Source of the DNA: Eledone cirrhosa
Lineage: Eukaryota > Mollusca > Cephalopoda > Octopoda > Eledonidae
DNA length: 64,000 bases
Direction of reading: 5' to 3'
Assembly: GCA_964016885.1 (NCBI GenBank)
Contig: OZ024743.1
Span: forward strand, 161,812,992-161,876,991
Each line of letters begins with the position of its first letter. The first letter of the stretch is position 1. Both the position numbers and the translations under genes were made by a program. Positions 48,169 to 60,855 of this stretch are shown one piece after another. The notes below the pieces were generated by a model. That model worked only from the letters and a program-made list of their open reading frames with translations, made no database searches and was not told the origin of the DNA.

Positions 48169-48350
48169 GTATGAGGGAATGAATTCTGTGTGAGAACATC
48201 GTTATTTTTCTCCCATATGAAGGAATGAATTCTGTGTGAGAACATCGTTATTTTTCTCCCATATGAAGGAATGAATTCTGTGAGAGAACATCGTTATTTT
48301 TCTCCCATATGAAGGAATGAATTCTGTGAGAGAACATCGTTATTTTTCTC
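48169..48350. repeat. 46-bp tandem repeat, four copies
   Basis: Unit starts around GGAATGAATTCTGTG and ends in TTTTTCTCCCATAT. GAATTCTG recurs at 48181, 48227, 48273 and 48319. The later two copies share GTGAGAG instead of GTGTGAG. Confidence 0.95.
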
Positions 48351-48517
48351 CCTCATGTCAAGAATTTGAAGACAATTCATTTTCACCTGATGAGATCAGT
48401 GATAATCGATCATCGCTTCACAATCGATCTATCTCTTACTGAAACATGTGCTGTGATTAAATGATTGGAATTTTACCTTGCCTTCGGATTTTCATTTTGA
48501 TATATATATGTGTGTGT

Positions 48518-48553
48518 GTAAAAAGATTCAGGACCCCGATCCCTGAATCTTTT
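48518..48553. repeat. Small perfect hairpin
   Basis: AAAAGATTCAGG and its complement CCTGAATCTTTT enclose about 10 nt. Too short and isolated to name. Confidence 0.6.
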
Positions 48554-48649
48554 CATATTACCCACTCTACTAGCCCAAGTATCGAGTACTCTGGTGGGTT
48601 ATGGTCCACCTGGTACTTCAACACACTCTTTCTGACACACATACACACA

Positions 48650-48863
48650 CACACACAGAGTCCGCCACAAAAGTGTGTACACACTTCAGGAAAAGAAAAA
48701 CTTGTAAAAATATTTAACTCGTTTAAATACCTCTATACACACACACATACAAAAGATGAATTTCCATGTTGAGATATCTTGATGTAAGAAATGTACTGTT
48801 GAATAAATGAATATATATATATATATATATTTTCCTGATGTGTATATACATGGCGGACTCTGT
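48650..48863. repeat. MITE-like inverted repeat
   Basis: CAGAGTCCGCCA (near 48657) and TGGCGGACTCTG (near 48850) are outer ends. Inner parts ACACTTCAGGAAAA and TTTTCCTGATGTGT extend the match. The inside contains a (AT)n at 48812-48830 and no open frame of interest. No target-site duplication confirmed. Confidence 0.5.
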
Positions 48864-48869
48864 TTGTAT

Positions 48870-50495
48870 GCCTGTACCGCCATCAACACCACTGCAGTTA
48901 AGAGGAGAAAGAAAGAGCAACAGTTTAATGTAGATTGTAGAAAAAGTAAGCGATCGCTATACCGCCACATCAGTGTAGCAAACACCTCTGCTGCCATCAT
49001 GCCGAAGGAAATGGAGCTAATACCGTCACCGTCACCATCACTGTAGCCACCATTTCAATATAGTAACAACGTCACCGCCACTGCTTACCTTCACATTAGC
49101 ATCAGCAGTACGTGTGCGTATGAGGAAGTGAAATAAGGGGAAGCCACATCATTATTTCTACCGCCTTCATCATCATTGCTAATTTAGGAGTGGTGAAAGG
49201 GCAGAGAGAAAGCCACCATACTCTTACACAATACCACCATCACTAGTACAACGTTATGACCACCACAAAAAAAATAATAACAAAGTAAAATAAACTAATG
49301 CAATTCAACACCTACATCACAAATACGGCTATGGCTACCATCACTATCATTACTGCAACAAAAATATCATTACGATGTCACTGCTCCAGTAACACCATTG
49401 TAATCTCAACACTACCATCATTTTCATATTCATCTTCATCACAATTAAACGTAAATAACAACAATGAGTTCAAATGCAACAAAAATATGAGAAACAATAC
49501 TGAATCCGTTCCACCTCAATTATACAAGTGTGGATAGTGTGGGAGAGTATGCCCTGGCATGCAGAACCCCAGGTGCAAGCTGCCCCGTAGCCCTAGTGGA
49601 CAGTATGAAGAAAGCATTGCCCTAATGAATAGTGAGTGAGACGCATTGAAATAGTCATTCCAATTCATAGGGCTCACTCCTGCAGGTGACCAGCTCTACC
49701 ATGATAGCAGAGAGTCGGGAGGTGGTACAGGGATCAAGAACACTGCTATACGTTCAACAACGAACCCATTGGAAAGCAGCTGATACTTCAACAGCTTGTG
49801 ATCTTTGGTTTGTCAGGCAATACCACCCGAGTCTGTCACCAAATGCATAATGTTGCTGCTGGATAAAGTGTTGTTGCATGTTGTGTCCCAAATGAGGAGC
49901 TTACCACCACAGAACAGGAAGACTCTAATATAATCTGTCCTACTGACCCTACAGGTTCAAGCTGCAAAGAAAAGAGGGTAGCATCCAAGCCATGCTTAAT
50001 GAGAGTAGTATGGTGTGGGAGGCAACCGGCACTTTCATAGCATGCCAGAGAAAAACAGGGACATGAAAGAAAACTACTTGGTACATCAGTCTCTGTCTCT
50101 AGTGCCCCACTCCTGTTTTACTGTCAAAAGTAGAGAGTGATACTGAACATCACCTACATTTTTTTTTTATGGTGGTAGTAATGGTTGTGGTGATGATAGC
50201 AGAGACATTTGTTGTGGTGCAGTTGGTGCAATAACAGTGATATATGATCACTTCACTACTAAAATCCCACAACTCTTTAACAGAATATGAACACTTTCAC
50301 AATACTCCATCCAAAAGATTCTCATCAAAGCGTGTGTAGAGGATTTCTCACTTGCATCATTCCACTTGGTTGATCTAATACACTTAACCCACAGCTAGGT
50401 GAACTAAGGAATGTAAACTGAAGCATTCTGACTAAAAACAATGAAATACCAACAACAAATTTCAATTGTTGGTCTATCATTTGACTAGTTGACTT
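48870..50495. other. Unclassified DNA, no gene confirmed
   Basis: A CAC/CAT-rich trinucleotide stretch at 49030-49450 and an unassigned segment near 49540-50120. Open frames at 48807-49046 and 49298-49537 are composition-driven. Confidence 0.3.
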
Positions 50496-50499
50496 ATTT

Positions 50500-51760
50500 A
50501 CTTACTTAGAGGGTTCTTCGGTTACTGCCAGAGAGTCAGGCTCAGGCTGGTTTAGTACTTCCTTGAAGTGCTCCACACATCTCACAAGTTTATCTTCACC
50601 TTTGGACAGGAGGGTTACATCCTTTACTTTCATTGGAACTGACCTGCTTTTCGAGGTTTCAGTGATCTTCTTAGCAATCTGATATACAGCATGCATGTCA
50701 TTTGTTTAGCACTGATCTCTGTTTGTTCAGCTTGGCTCTCCAACCACAGATGTTTGTCCTTTTGAGCACAGCATTTTACTTCTTATTTTTTCAACATATT
50801 TCTGTAACACACTGCAGTCCTCATCATTGTTCTGCTTTCATTCATGTAGAGCTTTTCTTTCCTTAATTAGTTGCCAGGTGTTGTCACTAATCCATTTTTC
50901 CTTGATGGGTTTCTTGCAGCTGAGTGTTTCTTCACCAGCTGTTGTCATTGCTTCCTTTAGGTTTTCCCACCATTTTGATGTTCCTGGTGGAATGACTTCT
51001 AAGACAGAGAAACTGTTTTGAAGAACTGCCTCGAACTCACTGACTGTCCTAGAGTCTTTTAGTTTGATGCTGTAAAACCTCTTGTGTAATGATATCATGT
51101 TCTTTTACCTCCTCAGTTTGATCTTAATTTTGGTGATGACTAGGTAGTGGTCGCTGCTGACATTGGTGACTTGATGTATTCTAACATTTTGCAAACAGGG
51201 TAGTCTCTATTCAGGTTAAGTGTTCTATCTAGGTCCTTGTCTCCTGGTCATTGGAAGTCTATGTAATCTGATGGATGGACTTTCATTCAAAGAAGGATGA
51301 TTCAATCTTCATGTTATTCATTGTACAGAAATATTCCCATTGTCAATTTGGTTACCAAATCCATAATGACTTCAACCCTTTTATACTTACTCTAATCTGG
51401 GCATTCATATCACCCATGATGTTGGCAATATCTGATGTTGACTGCATCCTGAAGTTGGTGGTAGAATACATCTTTGTCAGCACCCTCAGTTTCATTTATA
51501 GGGGTTTAGCACTGTATTATGATGGCTTTAGCCTGTGAGGTAACAAATCTTGACATTAAAAGTTGTTCATTTATGGGTGTCCACTCCTCAAGAGCCCCAT
51601 TTGCCAACTTGCCCAAGATAAAGGTCACTCCAGCTTGATGTCCTGAAAACAGAATAGTCTTCTCCTCTAATCGAAATTTTCCTGTATCAGTCCAACAGAC
51701 CTCACTGAGGCCTAATATGTTTAGATTGTAGGCCTTCATTTCCTTGATGACTAGAGCATT
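50500..51760 (-). pseudogene. LINE endonuclease-side fragment, decayed
   Basis: Three minus-strand frames in order. 51506-51739 reads NLNILGLSEVCWTDTGKFRL and GVTFILGK, the N-terminal endonuclease block seen in craniofacial-development-protein-2-like LINE proteins. 50838-51098 is a helical linker ending KEKWISDNTWQLI. 50502-50696 reads VYQIAKKITETSKSR then RCVEHFKEVLNQPEP, the region before the reverse transcriptase. Frames are shifted between parts and no reverse transcriptase follows. It may be the 5' half of a LINE of another clade than those at 31 and 61 kb. Confidence 0.65.
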
Positions 51761-51844
51761 TCAAATTTACACCTACCTGTCTATGAAACAATTATTGGTG
51801 TCTGAAAAAAAACTGAATGGTTACAACATTGTATAGGTGTCAGG

Positions 51845-52125
51845 GTATTCAAAGCCCTAAAATGTGCACCTCCTTTGCCCCCTCAGAATCCTAGGCCAGC
51901 CCTAAAATATACACCTCCTTTGCTACTTCATCACCCTAACATGTGTATCACCTTTGCCCATAGGCCATCCCTAAAAATGTGCATCTTTTTGGCCCATTCA
52001 GCACTCTAAGTTAACCTTAATATGTACATCTTCTTTGCCCCTTCATCACCCTAGAGCAACTTTAAATTGTGCATCTCCTTTACCTCTTCAACGACCTAGA
52101 GCAGACATAAAATGTTCACCCTTGA
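51845..52125. repeat. Imperfect tandem repeat, about 60-bp unit
   Basis: About five diverged units sharing AAATGTGCACCTCCTTTGCC with a CTAGAGCA or CAGCACTC linker. Confidence 0.6.
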
Positions 52126-52309
52126 TAAAATCTGACAAGATGCACTAAGATTAAAAAAGAAAAACTCACCAGCAACACATACATAATCCTGAGCCTGCTC
52201 TTAGTTCAACAAAATATGTTAAAAAGGAAAACTCAGTCAAGCATTACAGAATATGCATATCATACAAAGAATTCTCCTCCTCCTCCTCCTTCTTCTTAAG
52301 AAGAAGAAG

Positions 52310-52790
52310 ATGATCAAGACATTCTAGCGGATCCTGTCATAAGCAACCGTCTCCAACTGATTCAGCTGGATCCCCAAATGTGACCGGCTAAGCTGATGAG
52401 TGTTATCCAACCATCTTGGTCGGGGTCTACTTCTAGGTCCCCTGCTGGTTGGTTATGACCATAAAATCTGTCCAGTGATTCTTTCCTGAGACATTCTAAC
52501 CACATCTCTTAATTCGGAGAAGTAGCAGCTCTACCTGGAGCAACTCTCTGATCTCTGAGTTACGTACTCTCGTGAGTAACATTACTCCAAAGACTCTTTG
52601 GAAGAACCCTATTTTGGCTGCTTGTATTCACAATTATATTCTTTCGGTCAATACCCAAGATTCATAACCATAGCTAAGGGTTGGCATGAATACCGAATTG
52701 AAGATAGTGAATTTGGCTTTTACACCTACAATACTTCTGATCACCAAATGCTGAACAAATTCTTGCTTTGTGTTCAAGTATGAAAAATAT
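52310..52790 (-). pseudogene. Rex1-like LINE C-terminal fragment
   Basis: Reverse-strand text resembles that at 17200-17640: AGACATTCTAACCACATCTC, then TGGTTGGTTATGACCATAAA and ATGAATACCGAATTGAAGAT on the plus strand. Frame is eroded and no complete domain is visible. Confidence 0.5.
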
Positions 52791-53182
52791 ATTTTATTCT
52801 AATATATATGCCTCAAAATGAGGTATATATGTGATGAAGAAGCAGAAGATAGAGTACTCAGTACTAAAAGTACAGCAACATCATAGAGGTTTTTGGAAGT
52901 TGAAAACCTCAGGAATTTGAGTTTCTTGTTTCCAATCTTCAGACACACACACACACACAAGTAGAGGTTTGTTTTATAACCACATGGTCTGGATTTTGAT
53001 CCCACTGTGTGGTCCCTTGGTCAAGTGTCTTCCACTGTAGTTTCATTTTGTTGATGATGTCTAACATAGACACAGATCCACAGATTTTTGGTGAGAAGGG
53101 TGATCACAATACATAGCTGGTACTTATTTTAGCAACTCCTAAAAATTGAAAAACAAAGTTAACTCCAAGCAGAATTGATCTC

Positions 53183-53398
53183 ATTATATAAAGTGAAGGG
53201 CAATGGATTGGCAGTATCGGTAGAGGGTCGGATGCCATGCTTTGACGCGTAGAGTCACGGCCCTTGCCATTCTGAGTTCAAATCCCGCCGAGGTTAACTT
53301 TGCCTTTCATCATTACGGGGTCGATAAAATAAAGTACCAGTAATACACTGGGTAATTGCTGGCCTTGTGCCAAAAGTAGAAACAATTATATAAAGTGA
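53183..53398 (+). mobile_element. Full-length tRNA-Lys-like SINE with 14-bp TSD
   Basis: Head GGCAATGGATTGGCAGTATCGG, B-box GAGTTCAAATCCC, body CCTTTCATCATTACGGGGTC and tail CCAAAAGTAGAAACA. ATTATATAAAGTGA occurs before (53183-53196) and after (53385-53398), a clear target-site duplication. The body is close to the consensus and likely recent. Confidence 0.85.
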
Positions 53399-53479
53399 CT
53401 TTACTAAATACTGCAAGGTAATTAATATGAGGATTTACTGATTCTGTCATGTACCACTCTAAAACTAATATTAATATTG

Positions 53480-53945
53480 AATTCTAAAATGAGTGATGGG
53501 AAGCAAGAGGCTGAATTAAGTGCAAGATTTGCTGATGCAATAATATGCCAGCATTCAGTCATCAGAAGGGAAGTTGGTGTAAAAGCTAAGCTCAGTTTTC
53601 AATTCAGTGTTTGTAGCTACCCTTAGCTATGATGATGAATCTTGGGGAATAACCGAAAGAATGCGATCACGAATAGTTCCTCCAAAGGGTATTTGGAGTA
53701 ATGTTACTTGATAGAGTACGTAACTCGGAGATCAGGGAGTCACTACTTCTCTGCATCAAGAGAGTACAGCTCCAGTACTACAGACATGTGATTAGAATGT
53801 TTAAGGAAATAATTGCTAGACAGATTTGGCAAGCAAAACTAACCAGCAGGAAACCCAAAGATATACATCAAGCAAAATGGTTGAATAACATTCATGAGGT
53901 CAGGTAATCTTCCTTGAGGATCCAGCCAGATCATTTGGAGATTGT
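53480..53945 (+). pseudogene. Rex1-like LINE C-terminal fragment
   Basis: The plus frame 53701-53907 reads VQLQYYRHVIRMFKEIIARQ and contains KDIHQAKWLNNIHE, equivalent to the RRPRGRHRARWLDNI part of the copy at 17294-17530. Basic residues in the arm have changed, so it is older. It is in opposite orientation to the piece at 52310. Confidence 0.55.
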
Positions 53946-53999
53946 TTCTTCTAATAGGACCCTCTGAAAGGCATGCCTGAGCATTCTGCCTCAACAACC

Positions 54000-55480
54000 C
54001 CTTCAAGAATAAGTGGGCAAAGAAGAAAAAGAATTCTAATATCAACACAAGGTCTTAAATTTTGGGGAGTGATTTAGTGGATTTTATTGACTTTATGGTC
54101 TCAAATGGATAAATTTCAAAGTCGACTTTGGTAGAATTTGTACTCAAGTCACCTTAATAGTGATTTCTAGCATCAGCACAAGGAGGGGGTAGAATTGATA
54201 AAGTCAACCTTAGCTGTTCTATATATTTAACTCTTAACATACGGTAATTAATGATTTTTCAGAACATGTTCAAAAAGATTTTTTTTATTTAGATGTTTAG
54301 TATCTTTGTACAGATCATTGCAAAAATTTGCAGTATTAGAGAAAAGACTTCAATTTTCATGTGATGCAGTAATAGTACTGATTTGAACTTTTGCAAAATG
54401 TCTCTTGTTAATGTGGTTTCATGTGGTACATGATATTAATAGTTAATGTGTGATAAAAATTGTCATTTTTACAGCCTAACACTTAACATTTCCTTCTTTT
54501 TTTTTAGTCAGATGAACTGAAAGAAACAGGGTTGAAGGTATACTGTTGATGGAAACAAAATAACAATTGTGAAATTTGAACTCCTTTGTAGGATACAGTT
54601 ATTAGTATCCCATTGTGTCACTTCTCCAGCAGTATTTAGGACTGTTGTACTACAGGTAAACACAAATATTCATTTTCAGTTTGAATGTATATATGTGTGT
54701 GTGTGTGTGTGTAGGTGTAACTATTAAATATTTGTGCTGGATATTTGAAATATTTTCTTCTTTCCTTTATCACTTAAAACTTTGTGATAATATTCAGACA
54801 GCAATATCTAAGTGAGAGAAGATATCTTATTCAATAGAAGAGTTTTCTGAAGAAGGATATTAGAAATGAGATATGATTAAAATATATTAACATATCTTTA
54901 TATTGATTTATATCTAAATATCTTCAGAATTCAAGTGTAAGACAAACTTTTCAGATTATTCAGGCAACAGCTTAGGAATTTATGCATTTTATAGAATCAG
55001 TTTGAAAATAACTTCTTAGATAAGTCAATAGACTTATGTAAGTATGTGTTGTTATTTAGCCCCAGGTCAAACCTGATGGAGTAGATCTACGATGATCAAA
55101 AGACGACAATGTCCAATGTTCCTCCTTTTTAAGATGGTAGTGTATGATTTACAGGAGATTTAGCTGTTCATTCTAGCAGTTTGAGTGATGCTATAGAGAT
55201 TCCCTCATTGGCTCATGTAGCTGTTAGGTGGTAAGATGATATAGAGTTGTAAAGTACTTAGTCCTTCACCAAATAAACATCTCTCCCACATCCTTTTTCA
55301 TCCTGTTCTTTTTCTTTCACAAGTAGATGGTAACACAGATATTGTAAATATTAATATTTTGCAGTTTTTTGTAGAAATTTTATATCCTTCCTACATCTAA
55401 GTACACTTTTTGTAAAGCAGAACATTGGTGGAACATGTTATCGGTCAATATGACTGAGGCAAGTAAAATAATAACTGTCT
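54000..55480. other. AT-rich unique DNA, no gene seen
   Basis: A short (GT)n at 54694-54712, otherwise no recognised feature. Confidence 0.35.
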
Positions 55481-55750
55481 TTTTCATTGTGAGACAGACG
55501 GGATTGTTCTCATCGCCTTTACAGAATCTCCAAGACTAGTAACATTGATATGGTGCCACAATAAAATGCACCCAGTACACTCTGTAAAGCGATTGATGTT
55601 TGGAAAGGCGTCGAGCTGCAAAATCAGGCCAAAACCGGAAAGTATGTAAGTGCGATGTGGCCTCTAGCTCATCTTAAAGGACGCTCTGATAAAATACTGA
55701 CTTGGTCTGTGATGACCCATCGAACCCATGCAGGGAAAAACAGGCATTAA
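55480..55750 (+). mobile_element. RTE/SINE tail, diverged
   Basis: AAATGCACCCAGTACACTCTG, TTTGGAAAGGCGTCGAGCTGC and a CGAACCCATGCAGGG end follow the order of the LINE tail, with about a quarter of positions changed. Confidence 0.45.
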
Positions 55751-55829
55751 ATCATATTAATAATTATGAGGATATTAAATTGTGCACTAAGCAGTGAAAG
55801 ATTACAATAAATTCATATATGTATACAGT

Positions 55830-56178
55830 GTGTGGAGGCATGTGGCTTAGAGGTTAGAACATTGGATTCACAATTATGAGATGGTACAATTCCTGGACTG
55901 GGCAAGGCATTATATCCTTAAGTCAGACGCTTTATTTTACTTTGGTTCAGTTCACTCAGTTGTAGAAATGAATTGCTACGTCGCTGGTGCCAAGCTATAT
56001 CGACCATTGCCTTTCCCTTGGACAACATCATTGGCATGGAGTGAGGAGACTGGTATGCATGGGTGACTGCTGGTCTTCCACAAAAACACCTTGCCCAGGA
56101 TTGTACCCTGGATGGGAACTTTCAAGGTGCAAATCCCATGGTTATTCATGACCATGGGATTTGCACAGGGGGTCTTTT
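55830..56178 (+). mobile_element. Full-length SINE, GTGCCAAGCTT-body family
   Basis: tRNA-like head GGCATGTGGCTTAGAGGTTAG, eroded B box, GTAGAAATGAATTGCTACGT, body GGTGCCAAGCTATATCGACC and CATTGCCTTTCCCTTGGACA, and a tail ending in a GGTCTTTT region. It aligns with 27538-27866. Near 56140-56165 is a small hairpin of ATCCCATGGT and ACCATGGGAT. Confidence 0.65.
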
Positions 56179-56189
56179 ACACAAACAGT

Positions 56190-57370
56190 ACAGCATTTAA
56201 TTGGAGATGCAAGAAAAAAGGGGCTTGGAAAAGTTATTGAGTTTTACACTTATATGGTTGAAACAGCCATAAATATATGAAGGCAGGGAAAGCAGCCAGC
56301 CCATTTGAGATAATCGCTGAAATGCTGAAAACATCAAGCTAAGTAGGGTCACATAATCAACCAGGTAATCCAGGAGGGTGACATAACACAATGACTGATG
56401 TAATTCTATCATCATCAACTACTAAAAAGACAAAGGAAGATACTCTAGAAATAAACAACAATAGAGACAAACTTGATATAACAAGTTATGAAAATAACAG
56501 AGAAAGTCTTGGTGCAACTGATTAAGATGAGAATTAGCTTGTAATGAGATGCAATTTGGACCTGTGTCATGTTGGCAAACTATTGATGCAAACTGAAATA
56601 ACTACAAGAGAAGTTCTTAGCTAAGAGTAAGCTCCTATATCTAGCATTCATCTGTTAGATAGAATACCATGCTCTTTAGTCCAGTGGTCGTTAAGGAAAC
56701 TAGGAGTAGAGGAATGGCTTTATGAGAGTGATGCAAGCCATATTCAGAGATGCCATCAGTAAAGTGAGAGCTGGTAATGAGTTTAGCTAAGAATTTAATT
56801 TGAAAGTAAATGGCTTAGCCTTCCTGTTTATTTTAGGTCACCAGATCATTATGGAGGAGTTTAAAACTGGTTCTCCATGTGAATACCTGTTTACTGATGA
56901 CTTCATTCTTATAACTGAATCTGTGGAAATTCTAGAAAAGAAATTTCAGTTCAGATGTAGAAACAAAATCTAGTATCAAAAGGTCTCAGGGTAAAGAGCA
57001 AAAGTTAAATTTTATTTAACAAAAAGAGACAAGAGTCTACTGCCATCAAGGAAATGGTAGTGCTTGATATGTAGAAAAAGAAGAGGTAGAAATTTCCTTT
57101 TATGTGCTCAAGGCAAAATATAGGTACACAAAATGTGTGGTATGGTTGCAGACATGTTAACAAAAAGGTATATTTTGCATGTGTCATAATCAGAGCTCCA
57201 ATAACATAAAATCTTTCCATGAAGAATGCTGTTTTTTGACAAACTAAACCTGGAAAATATTCCTTGCATTTTGGAGGCGAATGGATATGTTAGATGAAAG
57301 TTTTGTTTTTTATGTTAACCCTTTTGTGACCATATTTCCAATGAAGAAAAGTGAGGGGTTTACTAAAACT
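56190..57370 (+). pseudogene. Old RTE-like LINE, RT to finger region
   Basis: On the plus strand near 56280 is KAGKAASPFEIIAEMLKTSS, then at 56710-56800 a short VMQAIFRDAISKVRAGNEFS and at 56885 YLFTDDFILITESVEILEKK. This is the YADD-type box (read here as FTDD) with its usual following LIAESE. A Cys-Arg-rich stretch near 57060 matches the finger position. Stops and shifts are frequent. It ends near the SINE at 57385. Confidence 0.65.
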
Positions 57371-57384
57371 TTTATTTATCTATA

Positions 57385-57716
57385 GAGGCACATGGCTTAG
57401 TGGTTAGAGCATTGGCCTTGCAATCGAAAGGTTGTGAGTTCAATTCTCAGACCGGGTGATGTGTTGTTTCCTTAAGCAAGACACTTTATTTCACATTGCT
57501 CCAGTTTCTCAGCTGTAGAAATGAGATGATAGGGACTGGGGTCCCTATCATTCTACTGCAAAGTGGTCGTGGAGGTGCAACGGCAAAAAAGTACCCAGCA
57601 CTCACTGTAAATGAGGTTGGTGTTAGGAAGGGCATCCAGCTGTAGAAATCAAGCCAGAATCCCACCCTTGCAAGCAAGGAAAAAGCGGACGTAAAATGAT
57701 GATGATGATGATGATG
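57385..57716 (+). mobile_element. Full-length SINE with LINE-derived tail
   Basis: Head GAGGCACATGGCTTAGTGGTTAG (A box) and GGTTGTGAGTTCAATTC (B box), a middle region GTTTCCTTAAGCAAGACACT, and then a tail GGTTGGTGTTAGGAAGGGCAT and CCAGCTGTAGAAA ending in (GATGAT)n. The tail from about 57545 is the same as the 3' UTR end of the RTE-like LINEs at 33790-33955 and 63090-63255. The head resembles a tRNA but I cannot name the amino acid with confidence. Confidence 0.8.
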
Positions 57717-58205
57717 CTTATACAAATTATGTTGGAAGAATTTAATTTAAATAGGAAACATTTAAAAACATTGGCACTTTTATTTCATGAAACCACCAAT
57801 GTTTGGGGCTGGTTAATATCAAAATGGTTAAAATGTTTGTATCGCCAGTTTTGTAACCCAGAAAAATCAAAATATCATTGTTCAGAACATCTGTTGAGTC
57901 AGTGTTGTTGTATGGATTAGGTACATCGAACCTGACACAAGATCTTGAGAAGAAACTAGATGGTGCATACACAAAAATGCTTAGGGTTGTACAAACATAA
58001 TCTGGCATCAAGGTATTGCAAATGAAAGTTTATATGGAAATTTGGCCCAGGATAACAACTACAATTGCTCAATTTGAAGGACATTGCTGGAGAAGAAAGC
58101 ATGAAGTTATACACAAGCTACTATTGTGGGAACCATCAATCAATTCTCAGATGATACAAACCTCATTAGGAGCAGTTGCCAGGAGCAATGGAAATGTCTT
58201 TTGAC
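57717..58205 (+). pseudogene. LINE C-terminal fragment, VESVLLYG type
   Basis: The plus strand contains TSVESVLLYGLGTSNLTQDL, KKLDGAYTKMLRVVQT and FEGHCWRRKHEVIHKLLLWE, recognisable as the C-terminal region of a widespread LINE protein of different type from the RTE family above. Two frame changes and a stop break it. The SINE lies directly upstream. Confidence 0.65.
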
Positions 58206-58214
58206 ACAAACTGA

Positions 58215-58600
58215 AGGGTCATCCTAACCCCTTGTTTGGAAAGCTTTCTATGGCTAGATGCCCTTCCTAACACCAACATGTACTGGGTGCTTTTATTGTG
58301 TAGATCACCAGCACGAGGAAGAGTGTCATGTCCTTGACTCAACTAAACAGACCACCAAATCCTTTGTTTGACAAGCTTTCTACAGCTGGATGTCCTTATC
58401 ACCAGTCACTTTACAGCATGTACTGGGTGCATTTATTATGTAGATCACCAACGCTAGAGAAGTTGTTGTGTCTTTGATACAACTAAAACCCTTTTAGGCA
58501 TTGTTTCTGCAGCGGAGTGCCCTTCTTGTTGCCAACCACCCTTATGGACCATACCAGGTGCATTTTCATGACACATTCACTAGAGTGATTGTTGGTCATA
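58215..58600 (-). mobile_element. Tail fragments in triplicate
   Basis: Three segments of about 125 bp, each with a CTACAGCTGGATG-like and TACTGGGTGCATTTATTATG-like part, at about 58230, 58370 and 58505. They derive from the reversed LINE tail, apparently by local duplication. Confidence 0.5.
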
Positions 58601-58619
58601 TAAACTCAACTGTAGAGCC

Positions 58620-59412
58620 TTCTCAGCTCTGGGGAGGGGGCAATAAGAGCCGGATATAGGTATGAAGTTATAGGTGTATGTGGGGATTTGATAGGTAATG
58701 TGTAAAGGTTAGGGGTGGTTGATTAGTGTATGGGGATGTAGTGGTGTGAGAGATGTGGTCAATATGGTGGGTGTAGGGGAGTGATGGAGAGTTAGATAAG
58801 GGGTAAAGGATGAGTAAGGGTAGTGGTTGCTGATTAGTGTATGGGGAGAGGGGATGTAGTGGTGTGGAGGATGTGGTTAATAGAGGAGGGAGTAGTGAGG
58901 AGGTAATGGGTGGTAGTATGGAGTGAACAAGGGGTAGAGAGAGTAGCTACTAGTGTGCTATGATGAGGATATCTAAGATCTTTTGATGGAGCGGGGTTGT
59001 AGTTAAGGAGTGGTTCTGGAGGGGGCATAGATGTTGAGTGCACTAATTGTGATAATAAATGCTTGGGAGTGCTAGTGTAAGGGAGGGGAAGGGGCTCACG
59101 GATGGGTCAGTTCATATTATATGTTTCTGGGTAGGTCTTCATCATCACAACATAGCACTAACCCTCTCGATCCTTTGTCATCTCAGTTGTGAGGCTTAGT
59201 TTCTTAAGGTCACTCTTCACTACCTCACCCCATGTCTTCCTGGGTTTACCTTTTCCTTGGGTCCCATCTACTGGGATTGCTTTGCTTTTCTTTATGAGGC
59301 TGCTATCCTCCATATGCATTATGTGTCCATACCAGCACAGTCTCCTCTCTTGCACATTACATCCAATTCCTCTTATGCCAAGTTTTCCTTTCAGTTCACT
59401 TGTACTATGTCA
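58620..59412 (-). pseudogene. RTE-like LINE C-terminus and expanded 3' UTR
   Basis: Minus strand 59158-59355 reads RRLCWYGHIMHMEDSSLIKK and GKPRKTWGEVVKSDL, equivalent to RWYGHVMHMKDD and GRPRKTWDDL at 33350-33470. Left of it (58640-59100) is a G-rich plus strand, with a GTGTATGGGGATGTAGTGGTG-like segment repeated at 58722 and 58833. It corresponds to the CACCCC-rich 3' UTR of the intact copies. Confidence 0.65.
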
Positions 59413-59511
59413 TTCATTACACACCCATACATCACTTTCAAGAGCCAATAACTACAGAGTTCTTGTATCTATTGTGAATTTTGTATTGTTATATCTATGT
59501 ATCATAGAAAT

Positions 59512-59745
59512 TGGGTGTTTAGCTCATGATCATTAGTTTGAGTCTTGGTGATGCAATGTGTCCTTGAGCAATGTATCTTATTTCACATTGCTTCAGCTCA
59601 CTTAGTTGTACCTGTAGTTCAAAGGGCCAGCCTTGTCACACATTATGCCATGCTGAATTTCCCTAAAAACTATGTTAAGGGTACATCTGTCTGTGAAACC
59701 ACTTGCACATTAATTTCACAAGCATGCTGTTCCATTGGTCATATT
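59512..59745 (+). mobile_element. SINE, fourth family
   Basis: tRNA-like head region GGTGTTTAGCTCATGATCAT, body CAGCTCACTTAGTTG, AAAGGGCCAGCCTTGTCACA and TGCTGAATTTCCC, and tail GTCTGTGAAACCACTTGCAC. A fragment recurs at 10865-10955. Family name unknown. Confidence 0.5.
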
Positions 59746-60138
59746 AATTGAAACACTCATCATTGGAACCAATGGAAGGCCCTCAGATACGTGCACATAT
59801 ACCTCCCCCCCCCCACACACACATACATATAAGTATACAGTAATTTGTTTCAAATATGAAACAGTAGGTGAAGAAGCTGTAATGCTAAAAATACAGAATT
59901 TATTACAATAAACTGTACATAAGGCTACATACAATTTTATAAAAAAGTATGAAATCCTAAATCCTAAAATTACATTGAAAATAAAACCAAACACTGGTAA
60001 TTATATCATCTTTTAATTAACAAATGTTTCATCCATCTTAGTGATTATAATTAACAATTAATTAATTATTAATTAATTAATTAATTATACAATCCAATAA
60101 TTGGAATCTTCAGAATTAATAAGACATAAATAACATTT

Positions 60139-60423
<285 letters not shown>

Positions 60424-60452
60424 AAAGAATAGAGGTGTAACACACAAGTTAT

Positions 60453-60855
60453 TATATATTGGTAAACGGAATAGAAAATGCTGACAAATTGTTCACAGTT
60501 GAAAAATGGTTTAATTAGGAATAAAAGAGTATTGGTGATTGTATGGGTTAGTATTCAGTTGTGGTTTTAAGTTTTTAAGTTTTTACCGGTTGCGCATTTC
60601 TAAATGCTTTTCAAAAATAATTTTGAGATAGAGTGTCCGTGCTGTTTGCTCTGATCTCCAGATCAGAGCAAACAGCACGGACACTCTATCTCAAAATTAT
60701 TTTTGAAAAGCATTTAGAAATGCGCAACCGGTAAAAACTTAAAAACTTAAAACCACAACTGAATACTAACCCATACAATCACCAATACTCTTTTATTCCT
60801 AATTAAACCATTTTTCAACTGTGAACAATTTGTCAGCATTTTCTATTCCGTTTAC

